A stretch of 64,000 nucleotides of DNA from Sycon ciliatum (taxonomy: Eukaryota; Porifera; Calcarea; Leucosolenida; Sycettidae): NCBI RefSeq assembly GCF_964019385.1, contig NC_088643.1, positions 73,022,574-73,086,573 on the forward strand. Direction: 5' to 3'. Each line of letters begins with the position of its first letter. Positions within the stretch are counted from its first letter, which is position 1. Made by a program: the position numbers and the translations under genes. Positions 1 through 14,005 of this stretch are shown here, one piece after another. The notes below the pieces were generated by a model. That model was not told the origin of the DNA and ran no database searches. It saw nothing but the letters and a program-made list of their open reading frames with translations.

Positions 1-2672
1 ATGATGTACTGGTCACAAAGACCATGCTGTTGCAACCTGGGTGAGGGGTTGTGAGTGGCGACATTATACTGCATGTACTGAGTAGCATTAATTTATTTGT
101 AAAGGCCATCGCGCCATATCAATTCAGCTGGTTCTGTTCGTTGCGATTCTTTTAAGAATTGTTTGTGTCCTTTCTTCGCTAGAATATCTGTGACCGGAAT
201 GGTAGATCTCACCTTTCCATCCGTGTAGGCAGTGATATTTAAAGGTTGCCATACACTGCCTACAATGAGCATGAGGTGCAATACCTGTAGACAGTTACAT
301 TGCAGAGGTCTTTCACAGCCACGGTACGGTGGACTTGACATGGATGCTCATAATGATGCCAGTAGTAGTGCTGCAGACAGCGCATCTTTCTTTTCTAATG
401 CCAGTGCCAGTGCATTGCTAGTAGAATCTCAGTGGCTGGCTGACACGAGGGATAGGTGGCAAGGAGACAAGTCACTGGCTGGACTGCTGAATACTTAGTG
501 CCCTGATTCCTGTATGATAAATTTCAGTGTGTCTTTTGCAAATGTCAATTTGCGATAGATCAGGTCATCAGGCTGATGCGCCTTACAGCACAGTTGAGCC
601 ATTACAGATGCGCTCACAGTTCACTGTGCTCAAGCAGACTGCGTCAGTGGTAACTGCAATACCACATGACATCACATTAGAAACTACTGGTAGCAATTAA
701 ATTTATTACGGGCCCAACTACATTGTAGCTCAGTAAGACTTAGTGTAGTGCATCACAGTGGTCACAGTGGTCACAGTGGTAGGTGGAGAAGGGAGGGGGC
801 GAACCATGCCCATTGGACACCTGGTCCTGAGTGAGAGTGCACTGTGCATGGGCTGTGGAGCTATCATGCTAGGGAGATATGCCTTGGAAAGCCTCCAGGC
901 ATGCCATCATGACATTATCATTGCCAGTGACATAGCCTGAGGACTGTTGTGGTCTGTCACAGTTGACAAGGCATTGTTGCTGTGAAAAGGTTGCGCATTA
1001 CCATCATTGGGCAGCCTTCAGTGCTGGTGTCACATTGTGCCTACCTGTGACAGGTCATGATTGTCTGCAATCTCTGCCATGCATTCAGGGGCTCAGTCTG
1101 CAATCTCTGCCATGCATTCAGCCTGGGCTCAGTCCCAGTACCATGGCATGAGTACTGAGGACTAGTAGCAGTAGCAGTGTTAGTAATGCCGTGGTGTACT
1201 GACCACCCTGCTGGCCCAGTTCGGACCACCCTAGGCCCTACTAACTCAGATGTATGTAGGTGTGCACTGGTGACTGACAAGTCATACTCATAGTGTCATG
1301 GGGGGGGGGGGGGGGGAGAGGAGATCTAACAGGACCGCGTGTTATTCCTGTGCACTGAACCTCCTGATTGCTGGCCAAGCAACTCAAAATATACTATTAG
1401 CAGTGTGTGGTGCTAACAAGTTACAACCCGTCATATGCGTGTGTAATAGGTGTGTTTATGCTAAGACAGTACAATACTCACTATTCGTATTTTCCCGCTC
1501 CTTCACCATAGCAATGAGATACCATCAAGTATAGAAGAGCGCATGCTCCAGTGGTTCTCTAGTTCTAGTCTTCATGTCTATTCTTCTCACTCTTGTCTAC
1601 TCTCTTGTCTAAATACTTCTTCCGCATAATTAGTCAATACTACAAAACCCTGTGATCTGAAAGTGTGAGCGGACTGCGTTTAGCAGGGAGCTAACACTGG
1701 TGGCAGCGGTGGGATTCGAACCCACGCCTCCGGAGAGACTGGAGAGGTGCGTTTAGCCGGGAGCTAACACGTCTATGAAACGAAATGGGCGGCTGCGAGA
1801 AATGGATGCTTCTCCGGCAACCGAGACACCTGTTGGCTGAGCACTTCGCACCCCATCACCACTCCTCTATTTACAGGCCTTCAATGTCCTCTGTATCGTC
1901 TTCCTTATGATTTGTAGTTAACTATAATTAGTAAAAAAATCTCCGCCCCTTGGAAAGGACCTATGATCACGTGATGCGGCTGGTGATGTTGTTTGATCAT
2001 GAACTTCTAGATGTGGCAAAAAGTGTTGTGTTGCACGTCACACGTGTATCCCAGAATTGGTCCATTTTATCATGAATGTCCAAAACGTAGTAAAACGCTA
2101 GCGGTACCCCCTCCCCCCCCCCCCCCCCCACACACACACAGCACATACGGGTCATTTTCTGTTCACACGCATCTAGAGGATTGAGATGACGAGTCAACTC
2201 GCTTGTCTTCATATTTGCCGTACCACTCGTGGGATTGGGTAGACAATTTTGCAGTTGGATCTACTCATGTTCCCACTCTGCATTCCTTTGATTGCACCCT
2301 GGTGAAAGGCGTGAGTTGCATTCACACCTGCATACAATCACCAGAATACAATCTATTGCAGGTTTTGTTTCCAAAATAGAGGCAAGAAATACGATCAAGT
2401 GACTTCCACGGTATATTTCAAAAGAGGGGCCAACTTTTGTGAATGCGGCTCTGTGGGAGAAACATTCCCGTGCTTAGAAACATGTTTTTTTAGAAGCCTT
2501 GCGTCATCCCAGCCTTGACTGGTAACACACATATTCGTGCATGGGCACGGAACAACTCTCGATGATGTACACAACTTTGAGTATTTGTCCCATGCGTGTG
2601 CAAGATTGTCATTTGATGGGTGTTGTGTGTATGTGTGTGTGTGCGTGCGTGCGCGAATGTGCTTACTTGCAG
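1..2672. other. 5' flank or intron upstream of the first recognised TET exon
   Basis: No exon is supported here. It holds a G run (about 1301-1316), a tRNA-Leu-derived fragment with flanking repeats (1676-1771), a C run with CA repeat (about 2108-2140) and a GT-rich stretch just before the TET acceptor at 2671-2672. The missing TET start exon could lie here or before the window. An open stretch at 232-498 ending in TAG was considered, but no donor joins it in phase to 2673. Confidence 0.5.
1698..1746 (-). repeat. tRNA-Leu 3'-half-derived fragment including CCA
   Basis: Read on the - strand this is the variable arm, T-arm (GGGTTCGAATCCC) and acceptor 3' strand of a tRNA-Leu-like molecule followed directly by CCA. 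The 5' half is not intact: no matching acceptor 5' strand is seen. A direct repeat (TGCGTTTAGC, then A or C, then GGGAGCTAACAC) flanks it at about 1676-1697 and 1748-1770. The CCA implies copying from mature tRNA. On the + strand it begins TGG, as a retroelement primer-binding site would, but the match is far longer than the usual 18 nt. Confidence 0.6.
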
Positions 2673-5600
2673 TCTGCATTCAGCGGTGAACAAACGGCTT
2701 CACCTTCAGAAAAAAGTAGAGAATCTAGCGAGCCCAGCGCTAAGAAGCTATACCATGGGCCGGCATCATCTACTGCCACTTCAGCCCCTTTGAATCTACA
2801 AGACCAGCCAGCCCCCGCCACAGTTACTGCCCCTGTGCCCTCATTGTCATCGGCAGCTGCACAAGCTGCGCCAGCCGCCGCAGCAGCAGTTGCAGCAGCA
2901 CAAGCCGCACCAGTCCCCACTGCAGCGGCATCAACAGTGCCGACTGCTACGATACAAGGAGCCAGTAATGGCAATGGCGTCATGCAAGGAGCAGGCCAGA
3001 GTGTTCTGTTCCCCCCGATGGCGCCTTGGCAATTGGCAGCTTCAGCCGCTGGTGTTGGCTTTCCTGCGGCCTATGCAGCTGCTGGTGCTGCCTCAATTTC
3101 AAATGCCGCTGTGCCTGACAGCACTGCTAACAACCCAAGTGCAGCAGCTTCTGCTAACGACAATGAGAGCATGGTGGCGGCCATGGCGGCTGCAGCAGCT
3201 GCACCGCCTGCTTTCCCGTTCCTCAACAGTTACCTCCCACCGCCAATGCCGCCTGGTCAACCCAACATTGGTGGCGACACTAGCCAAGATGTCACTAATG
3301 CTCCAGCTTCAGGCTCGGTCACACTCAGCACGTTCGAATTAGCTGCTATGTTGTCTGCGGCCAGTCAAGCAACAAATACTCTGTCATTAAGTCCAGAGAA
3401 TGTTGCTGCAGTGCTGGCCGCATTACAACAAGGTCAGAACTCGGAAATGCCAGCTGAAGCTACTAATGGCACTAAGGCCCCTGCGCCAAGCGCTCCACCA
3501 GCCGAGCCTCCGCAGGCACCTCCTGCTGCGGCAGTGGCAGCTTATGCAGCGCTGCCTGCCCCAACAGCGACCACTGCACCTCCTGCTGCAGCTGCTGCTG
3601 CGGCGGCAACAGCGTCTTCACCAACAGCAGCCGCCGCCGCTGCAGCATCATCATCATGCAATGCGAAAACAACTGTGGCGACGTCAGTGGCGGGCGCGGC
3701 CGCGGCACAGGGGACTAAGCGTCCACCAGGCATGAGTGTGGCAACAAACCGAGTCCTGATGAAGGCAGAGAAAAGAGTTTTGAAGGGCAAAAAGGTGAGA
3801 ACAATCTCGTTAGCTTTCTGCTCCTTTGTGTTCTTTTTGCTGCTGCTGCTGCTGCTGTATTTAGGGTTGCAGGTTAAATTTGCAGGCAAGCCGCAGGAAC
3901 AAATTGTCAGTGTAGGGGAAGGATGGAATTTTACGGAGGGGCTTGCGTGTTGACTGTCTTATCCCATAGTACGGTAGGAAACCATGGATCCAGCCAATCA
4001 GCAGCCGTTATTTCCGGGGAATATAGCACGATATTCCCTGGAGTTCCGGGAATATACATTCGTACACATTCGTACCACCTTTGACCCCAGGCGTTCTACG
4101 TACGGTGGTGCACTGCCACTGCACCAGACCCTGCCGCAAAGGCAATTATTATTTTTATTATTATTATTCCACAATCACGATGACATAGTGCCAATAAACA
4201 TGTAATGTGGGCGATTTTAACCAGCATGGTGGGGAAAACTGAGAAAAAGAAGGAGAAAAAAGAACAATGAAAGCAAAACGAAAGGAGTACTAACTACCGT
4301 CGTCAATCCAACGTAGGCAATGCCTGGTACGGTGGCAGTACTCCAGCGCACGTAGAACACATGGGATCCACGCACGCACCCCCCCCCCCCCCACACACAC
4401 ACCACATGTCTTTGCACAATACAGAACAAGAATACTTACGTGTGCTTGCAATGCAATAGTACTGTCAATACATGAAGTTATTATTCAGTTTATTGTCCTA
4501 ACACCAAAGTCGATGCACGAAAGGCCCACGATGGGAAAGAAGAATGACTGGCATCATCATTACAATGTGGCAAGAATACTAGGAAGCTGCAGAGCATCTA
4601 ACGTTAGAACGAATAAACAATGTATTTCGAAATGGCATAGATCACCAGACCGGCCGTTTATCTAACGTTAGAACGAATAAACAATGTATTTCGAAATGGC
4701 ATAGATCACCAGACCGGCAGTTTCCTTTGTAACTGACAACTACTTTGTAAGGTTAATGCACTTCAAAATGCACCTAAAACCTAAAAGGTGAGTTTGAATT
4801 CTCAGCTGCATGTGTAAAGCATTACAGCACCCATTAATCGCACTTACTCCTATCTCTAGTCTAAACTAGTCACCGTAGTTTGGTTCAACAGCAGCTCCAA
4901 AGCTCCACAGATTCAGCTACATGTAACGTCTGTTCCACGAGCTGACGAGCGCACAATTCAACATACCACTGCAAAACACAAGATGCATTTATCTACTTGA
5001 ACTCAATAAACTGTAACTAAATGTATAAGGAAGAAAATCGTCTGTAAGATGTATGGATCAAAGGAGAAAGCTCCTTCTGATCTTGCCCGACGTTTCCTTC
5101 ATATGACAGCTGAGTGATGTCTTCCTCCTCCTCTTACCTTACTTCAAGATACTTGTCTAGGACGTCCAGACCACAGTACATGTACCGGTACAACCATCCA
5201 TGCCATACGATTAGCACAGTTCATACTCCAGATTGTGGGAAAAGTTTGACCTGACCTGGGATAAATGCAGTATCCCATTCGTAGTCGGGGTATACCGTAT
5301 CTCTCATATTTCCCTCCGTACCTGCGGTACTCGGGAAAATATTCGGCGATATACCCCTCGGACTCATGGGATAATCCATACTTAACCATTGCTACCAGAT
5401 TTGTGATAGACCTACTTCGAGTACAAGTAGTACAGGTATTTCGTGGGAGAATGTACACACGTTCACTTGCTCGGCCATCGATGACTGTCTTTTATGTGTA
5501 CCGCATGTGTAATGAATCAAGGTGCAGCATTGATAATGATGTGAACGCCCACAAACCTGGTCTTGTCTTTTCTCTCGGATAAGGAGCTGCCCACGGCTAT

Positions 5601-8600
5601 AATTGTAATTATTATCGATCATTTACATGAAACGAAAAAATTCGTTTGTGGGTGGGTTGCGAAGAGTTTCGTTTAGAAAAAATGTTAATAGTTGAAACAT
5701 CAATCCATTCTAGCAGCCAAGTCATTATATTTTCCGTTCAGGGAGGTGGAGGAAGGTGATAACTAAACCTTTCACTCCTTGAAATATTTTTAAAATTACC
5801 GACAATGCCGGATGGCCCCTAACCTAGTTTTGTTTCTCTGTGTTTATGTTCAGGCGGATGCGGACGTCATTGCCAAACTGAACCAGTTGACCCGGTCGAA
5901 GAAGCCTAAAAGATCCAGTGGTGCCAACGCAGCACCATCAGTAGCTCCACCCTGTGGCTGCACAGGTAAAAAAGCACAGATACATGACGTCATACTGTTC
6001 TTTCTCTTCGTCCCTGTCGCAGGTGGGGTGAAGTAATTAGTTCTCGTTCATGTCCTACGACATAATGCTACTCGAAGTGGTGTATTTTTTTTGTGAAAGC
6101 AGGAATGCGCGTCACAAAGTAGAGCATGCACAAACCACATACACATGTCAGTTGTGGCTACATATCTTGTGTTTGTGCTTCGCATGTACGGACACCATTC
6201 AGTTCTTAGAACTTCCTACTCTGACAACGATTATGTTGTTCTGCTTTGCTGTTCTTCCCGTGTACCATGTGTGCAGCGTCTGTTGATGTAGATGGCCATT
6301 ACTACACTCATTTCGGCGCTGCAGCTGATGCTCAGCAGCTTCTTGAAGTCGTGCAGAAATGGTAGGTAGTTAGTTTGCTCAGAGGCACTTCTTAGTTCTG
6401 AAAGACGGGCCCAATATTGCAAGTTTGCAGATCAGTGTATTTGTGAGCATATGGTTTGTATCGGAGGAGCTCTTGGATGCAAAGGAGCACTGCTTTTATG
6501 CTAAAGATACTTATTAGCGACGGTCGGTGCTGTGCGGACTCTGCAGAGTGTTCTAAGCGAATGTTTTCAAGATTGATTGCTATCATTCCATGGTGCGTTC
6601 TGCGCCAGTGTACACACACCTGTTATTGTGTCCAGTACTCCTCATAAGCTTCTTTTGTTTGCTGCTGTAGGTACAACGTTCCTGCTTCCGGCATACGCAT
6701 GGTTGAAGTAAGTGAGCCCCCAGCCAGCAGAAACCTGAACATGTGTAATTTTTTCAAAAATTATTTTTTCCCTCGAAATTGTTTCTACACTATTAATCAT
6801 TCAAGTTATCAAGTTTGGTGACAATCTGATAAGCGAAAGCATGAAAAATAGAGTTTGAAGTCACACAGGTCAAGATTCGGTACAGTTGGTGCAGCATCCA
6901 TGCCTAGTGACTCCATGCAAGTTGATCCTACAGTTTCTGATTGTGATGTGGAACAGGTACATGTAAGTAAATAGAATGCAAGTCAGGCTTGCCCTCTTGG
7001 TGCTGCAGGCATGAGTAGTTCAGAAGTGTGACGATATTCCGTATACATCACTGCCTTCTTTACAACACCAGAGTGCAAAACGATGATTGGTGGCTGGCCT
7101 TCCAAATTGTGTTCAGGGACCTCTGCGCCGGCAGTTTGAGCATTGTCCCAAAGCTTGCCATACTGATAGATGTACTGACCAATACCACTGACATCCACTC
7201 CCTTGCACACTTTCACTCAGACCATGATTTCAGCATAATTGTATTTCATTGATATGAGCGAATACTCGCGTTTTGTAGCACGTGAAGATGTTGCCCCAAA
7301 GCGTTCAGCCGGTTTGAGTTTTTAGGAATCCCCTTTCTCACCACAGGCAGCAGCCAGCTTGGCGTCGTCTGGCAAGGTAGAGTACTGATAATACTACGCT
7401 CAGATTTGCGCCGTGAGAAGCCCTCCATCAGTGTCTGCAACATCATTGTTGTCGATGTAGAAATACGGATCGCTCAGCGGGTCGACATTCAGCTTCTCCT
7501 CGCAGTCGCTATTACTCCAGCACTGACTATCGTCGCCACCAGTATCCAGTGTCGATTTTATGAGGGCTCTTCGTTGCTATGCATATGAGACTCGCCACTG
7601 CTGGACAAACTCAGCGAGATCGCCACCAAAGAAATAATTCCGATCGCGAACTAACTTTCAGCGCCGCTTCGTACAGGGAGTCTCACGCAGACAACTAACT
7701 CCTAAGTCTTTGTCGCGACACCTGTCGCCATCGCTGTGTCTAAACTCAACCTCCGTGTGACGAGCTCTCACCTAGCGCTAAAATCAATTGGCCAGAGAAA
7801 TTTGAAGACACTTGAAACTCCTTTGACAACAAAGACACCCACTCGATCGAAAAAGAATCTTCAAAAGCCAGCTCACTGCGCGTCCCAAACTTTGACGTCA
7901 CATTTTGATGATTGATATCAAGTACACAAGTGCTGGTTTTCGCTGGCCGGGGCTCATAATTATTAGTTTTAGGCATGGTCCTCCTGGTGCCTACATGCAT
8001 GCCACTCTACACATACCTTTCCTTATATTCTCCGAGCTTTCCTGGTCTTGGAATGCGTACGAAAACTGACTGGGTGAAGGTTTCAATCAGCATTAGCCGT
8101 GTGGCGTGTGCTATCCTTTCTATTAGTTGTGATCTGCACCACTCTTGTTGGTACATACTTCATTACCTGCATGTCTGTGGCGAAAAGCCCCGCTTTTGTA
8201 TAGCCGAGCTTAATTGGATGATTCTTGATGACAAGGAAGTGACAGCATCACAGTACCATCACAGCTACACTTGCAGGCGGATACATGTATCGCACTGTCA
8301 TCCAGGTACTGATTTTGACATCGTCTAATGCCGAGTATGTGTACGTGCACTCTCTGTGATCTTCTTCAGCTCAAGTTCACAGGGCGGGGTACGAGGTCGG
8401 ACGGATGCCCGAAGCACAACTGGGTGAGTTTGTGGAGACATTGGTACTGCTACTGTTGACTAGTAGAAGCAGGAATAAAGTGAGAAGAGCAAGAGAAGGA
8501 GCGGGATATGCAGTAGTTTACGTACCCTACCTGCAATATTGTCATTCCGCTTGAATACCACGTTTCGCCAGAATATATAAGTTTTCCACGAATGTTCATA

Positions 8601-11600
8601 GCACAATTTCACACATCCATATGAGCAGTGAAATCTTCTCCCGGCACCCAGAGTCACCAGGATGTACAAGCATCTTGGTATGGTCAGCATCCCTGTACTT
8701 GCCACCTTGTCATTGCTAAGCGCATGAGCAATCTCGGAGTTGTGACTGTTCCATCTTGCCCACCGTTGTGCTGCTTTGTGTAGCCAAGCTTTACCACATA
8801 GCCTTAGGTACAGAGGCTGCACTCACAGCTGCCTCTTTGTAACACCTTTCATGCTATTCTAGCTGTAGGTGAACAGTTCAGCCAGCCTTGTTTGTGTGTG
8901 TGTGTGTGTGTGTGTATGTGTGTGTGTGTGTGCACGCGCGTGTGTGTTTTTTGCGCGCATGTGCGTACCAGCCATTACTCACAATATGATGTGTGTATGT
9001 ATATTGTGTGTATGTGTCCGTGTCTGTGTGTATGCGTATGCGTATACAACGGGTTTTGCAGACACTGCGCCGAGAAGTGCCAACTGAAACTCACATGGTC
9101 TTGTATCGGCAACACAAGCAGCATAAATGCCAGAAGAAGTTCACTGTGATTGCCATTGTTCACTGGGACTTTCTACCAACAATATATTGCACAAACTTGT
9201 ACCGCATGCTGACAGCAACACTGCCTGATCATGGACTGCCATCGAAGAGAAAGTGTTCTGCTAACGAGAGGTAAGTACTGGACACTGGTTTTCTCTGACC
9301 GAGTCCACTTGCTTCTGTGTGTGGGTGTGTGCACATGCGTGTGTGTGCATGTGTGCACGCGCATGCTATTTGGTTACTGTATTCTGCCAGCCTGCAGAAT
9401 GGCTGCCTTCGTTCTAGATAATTTAGGGATTGGACTAGTTTCGACTCCACAATCCAGTGTTTAACTATTACCTTTTATGGTGAGGGTGTTGGTACTTCAA
9501 GGTAAACGGCTCTCAGTTTGCAGAGCTCAGGTGCCAGGACTGGTTGCTGAAGTAACTCCATTTTCACTTCAGGATACCAGTGCCTCTATTGTCTGCTTCT
9601 GTAAGAGCAGCATGTTGACTCTATACTGGTTGGAGCAGCAAGTGTAGGGTGTGCGTAGCTGTAAATGAACTTTCTTGGCCGTTTTATGCCCATGTACTCT
9701 GTGAGGTGTAGACCAGGTGTGCATTGGGAGGTCGATTCACATGGCTTTGTGAGTGATGTGAATCGGACAGCTATCTGGCGGAAGTCTTGATCCGCTTCAT
9801 TTCGATCTTTTCCGTTATCATTGCTATAAGAGATAGTCTGTGGGTGTGCACTGTACCCCCGGTGCATTTGCAGATCGGCGTGCTTCTCCGCTTTTGACGG
9901 GCGTACATGTTTCATTGTGTTGGGTTCCTGTGTGTGGCCTGTGTTCCACTGGCTGCTGCAGCACAATGACCGCACTGCAGCACAATGACCAGTGACTGCA
10001 CTGCAGCATAGTGACCAGTGACTGCACTGCAGCACAATGACCGCACTGCAGCACAATGACCAGTGACCGCACTGCAAGTCGTTTCATGTGACTTTCTCCA
10101 CCTGTCCTTAGGAAAACGTGCAATTGCATGGGCGATCCGGATGATGGGGCGTGTGCATATGCCTTCGGCTGCCTGTGGAGCGTCTATTATCATGGCTGCA
10201 AGTTTGCTCGAAGCAAGATCGTGCGCAAATACAAACTCAACTCACCTGAGAAGGACAAGGTTATTCCGGTAGGTGTTGGGCAGCCATCGTTGGACAGCTG
10301 GGCGTTTTCTTTGTGGCGGGACAACATTGCTGTGAAGTTGAGCAGTGAAGTTGAGCAGTGAACTAAGAGAGATTCAGCTGAAACATGTCTGATTGTACAT
10401 GTAGATAGGAGCGTGAAGTGCAGAGCAGCGGGAGTATCTGTTTCTCAGCTGTGCTTGATCTCAAATTGGAATGGCTAGAAATTCTGAGAAGAGAAATCAC
10501 AGGGACAGCTGAACACCTACCAATCCAGCACGTGTGCTTCATTCTAAAAACATGTGTTGGCTGCAGTTTTTGAAATGTTGACAGCGTAGCTTACCAGGCG
10601 AAGACCACCTTCTACACGTTCTTACAATCCCGACGTTATTGTAAATGCGGCATAGTCAGTCAGAGAGTGTGCTCGCATGACACGTAAACTAATGCTTGCA
10701 GGGAACGGAAAGACGTATACCCGCTTAATAAAACAAACCCGTGCTCACCCAGAATGGTTTTGAAAAAATCGGGCAGTACGAAAAAGGTCTCTAGTGCGCC
10801 TCCTGTTCTTTTTGATTCTGTTCTATTTCTCTGTGGGCTTCTTTAGCTGTAGCCTTGTGTCTGGACATATTGAAGCAGGCCCCAGGCAAAGATAATAATA
10901 GTGTGGCAAGCGACGAAACAGTGAGAAGAGTCATAGGAAAACTGTTTTCCCGTTTCGACACTCACCCTTTTTGACCTTGCAGGGAAGACGACTTGGGCTA
11001 CATCGTGCCACACCTTTCCGTAAAGGGAAGAAAGTGTGATATACATGTATATGGTGAGGCAAGGGTGAAAGAGATATGAAGACATGCTATGCAATGGTGA
11101 GGTATTTCTTGATATTGAGTTTCTGATTCTGATGCGCTTGGTTTAGGACGAGACTCGACTGGAGGAAGACTTGGATCGACTGGCCACTGTCCTGGCACCA
11201 GAATTGGAAGCCCTTGCGCCAGAAGCTTATCGAAATCAGGTGGGTCAGAGATTAGTGTTAGTGAACTTGTGGACCTATACCTTGGTAGTGGTGGTGGTGG
11301 TGTGTGTGCGTGTGTGTGTGTGGGGGGGGGGGGGGGTGTACATGTTATAGCAGCAGTGGTCTTCTTGCCATCACCACTTTGCACTACCGTTGCTGGAGGA
11401 AGAGCTTACAACATCGCTTCCGGACAGCTGTTGCCCATGCGGTTCGTTCTGAAGTGTCCATTGGTGACCTGTAGTCGGGTGGGAGGTATCTCAAGGCTCT
11501 GTTCTGGGTCGCGTTCTTTTCACAATCTACATATGACATGTAACAGACGTCCCATGAACTCATACTCTATGCCGAAGACATAGGACACTTCAACACGATC

Positions 11601-13912
11601 TAAAACCGACTATCAGAGAGCCTCGCAGCGTTACAATCACACCGCACGGAACTGGACCTCCTACTGAACCCCGACAAAATGCGCAACTATTAGCCGCCCA
11701 TCGGAAGACGAACCGAGTTCCACCAATGTTCGCTGTCCTGTGTGGCCTTCCCAGTGTGTCCCCTTCCGAGTGCGTTCCCTTCCCAGTGTGTTCGCTACCT
11801 CGGAGTGCGAGTCGGCCAGCACCCCGCCTTCGAGGAGCAGGTCCTGAAAGCTCTTGCTGATGTCAACTGCAAGCGGGCCGCATCTCGCAGGATACGACAT
11901 CACCTTACTGCTTGCTTTGGGCGCAGCAGTGTTCCTTCTACCTCAGCAGCGTTATAACATGCAAGCCACCAGGGAACACACTAGCAACTGCTATGTGTAC
12001 ACGTCATATTAATAATCTTGTACGACAAACTAATTCAATGATTCAAGCGTTGCCTCAGGATAACATTCGCCTAGCCACCCTGCCAGCAAACATCCCTGGT
12101 TTTCTGTTAATCATCCTGTGCTTATTCATGTGCTTGCAGATTGCCGATGAAGTCGAGGCACCGGACTGCAGAATTGGACAGCAGGGCGACAGGAAGCGAC
12201 CGTTCGCCAGCGTATGTGCAGGATTCGACTTTCCCTGCCATGGACATGCAGAGCCGTCAGATCTTGACAACGGTGCCACACTGGTTAGTAGTAGTGTCAA
12301 TAGATAGCAACGCCACGTCCCCCGGTCAAACAGCATTGCGTGCGGTGCAGCAGCACAGCGCATACTACACTATTTTGCTGAGTACTCAGTACTCAGTACT
12401 TGACATTTCTACCACCTACTTGGTCCGTTTCATCGCAATTGTCGCTTATCTATCGCAACTAAGAACAGGAGTTATTTTATCGCTCTGTAAAATTTCCGAT
12501 ACGCATAGTGAAGAAGCATGATACAGGATTCCTGTCCGCCACAAGAAAAATAATTCAGCGATGGAATCTGATGAAGCAAGTCGAAGAAAGGAAGCAAAGG
12601 TTACACAAATGTACAAAAGAAAACAGCGACGGAGCGAGTTCTTGCACTCACGCTTTAGTTTATCTGACTCTGGCTCTGTATCACTCGACCTAATGTCACT
12701 TGAGCTGACATTCGCTGGTGTGTATACATGTAGCTGCTGGCGTAGAGTATCTCTTGCTTTCTCCGCTTGGCGTATGGCAGTCGTGGGCAGCGTGACCTGT
12801 GTGTCACCACTGTGTGTTTCAACAATGTTTTTGAATCAGGCACACATCCCTCTCCAGACAGCTGTCATACGCTCTGCTGGATACACTGACCACGGCTCTT
12901 GTACTGCCGCTGCCAGGTCGGACAATGTCTTCTTTGCCACCATCTCCCCACAGTTTGCAGGCTTGCAAAGAATGCCAGGTCGTTGCACTTGCAGTTCAAA
13001 CGTGGCGACTGAGCTGGCTGGCCTCCGTGACTGTCACGCTCTCCAGGTCAGGATGTCGATTTCCCCTGCTACAGTTTCGAGCTGCGCTTGGCTTTTCGCT
13101 GCAGTGAATGTGTGCATTCACTGCAGCGAAAAGTTCCCCACTTTCCCATCACAATCGTACGAATCGCGATGCCATTGGCGCTAGTCTCGATCGTTTTTTT
13201 CTTTCTGGTCTCCTTTGATCTTGCCATCACAACCTCCCAAACGAATGTGAGTTAGATATCGAGATCGGACCGGGTTTTACCTGTCAAAAGGCGTGTGGGA
13301 GATAAGCGACAATTGCGATGAAACGGACCAAGTACACAATCGTCGCCAAAACAATCCGGCCAATGCCGATACAGCCGTATGGTACGCGGACACGGTGGTG
13401 CCACACGGTAGCATGCACATGCTTTTACCAGTGTCTGCTGTAGGTGTAGCAGCACCGCATGCACTGACTATGCAGCTACGTATAGCTACGTATAACTTTA
13501 GTTATGATAGGTATAGGTGCTGTGGTAGTGCATGTGTTACACTAGCATGTACAGCGAAAGGGGAAAGGGGATTATTTTGGTGATGACTGTAGTACAGTTA
13601 TGTAGTAGGTGGTCCAGCACCAGCAGCAGCAGCAGCAGCACCAGCCCTTGCTCTTCATTGTGTATCAGCAATCAGTAGGCAGTTGTGTTTGAGCGGTTTC
13701 CGCACGCTGAACTGGTGGTGTGAAGTTCCATCCCTGGCAGTATACACTACCTGAAACATGGCATGGAGAATGGATAGGGGTTGGGATTGTAGATCAATGG
13801 TATTTACGACCTCTGGTTTTGCTCATTGTCTTCCAGATGAATAACAGCCTTCGGAACACAGGGAATAAAACTTGGCAAGGCCTATGTGTATGACGTTGCC
13901 TGTCCCTGCCCC

Positions 13913-13951
<39 letters not shown>

Positions 13952-13960
13952 CGTGCGTGT

Positions 13961-14005
<45 letters not shown>

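Noticed and set aside
232-498. Open stretch upstream of TET that might be its first exon or the end of another gene
   Set aside because: No donor joins it in phase to 2673, it ends in TAG, and it matches no family I know.
2541-2672. ATG at 2541 as the TET start codon
   Set aside because: The 44 codons before 2673 run through a GT microsatellite (Cys-Val-rich) and a good acceptor precedes 2673, so this looks like intron.
6879-6955. Candidate TET exon after an acceptor-like CACACAG
   Set aside because: Exon 6671-6707 joins 8370-8423 in phase and the joined protein matches the TET order without it.
7000-7700. Fragmented - strand open stretches in a TET intron (Asp/Asn-rich piece at about 7400-7640)
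   Set aside because: Interrupted by stops and not recognisable; could be a decayed retrocopy, but I cannot support a call.
12561-12716. Basic and Ser-rich open stretch between TET exons
   Set aside because: The flanking exons join directly as GATL-VCTL, as in other TETs; nothing supports an extra exon.
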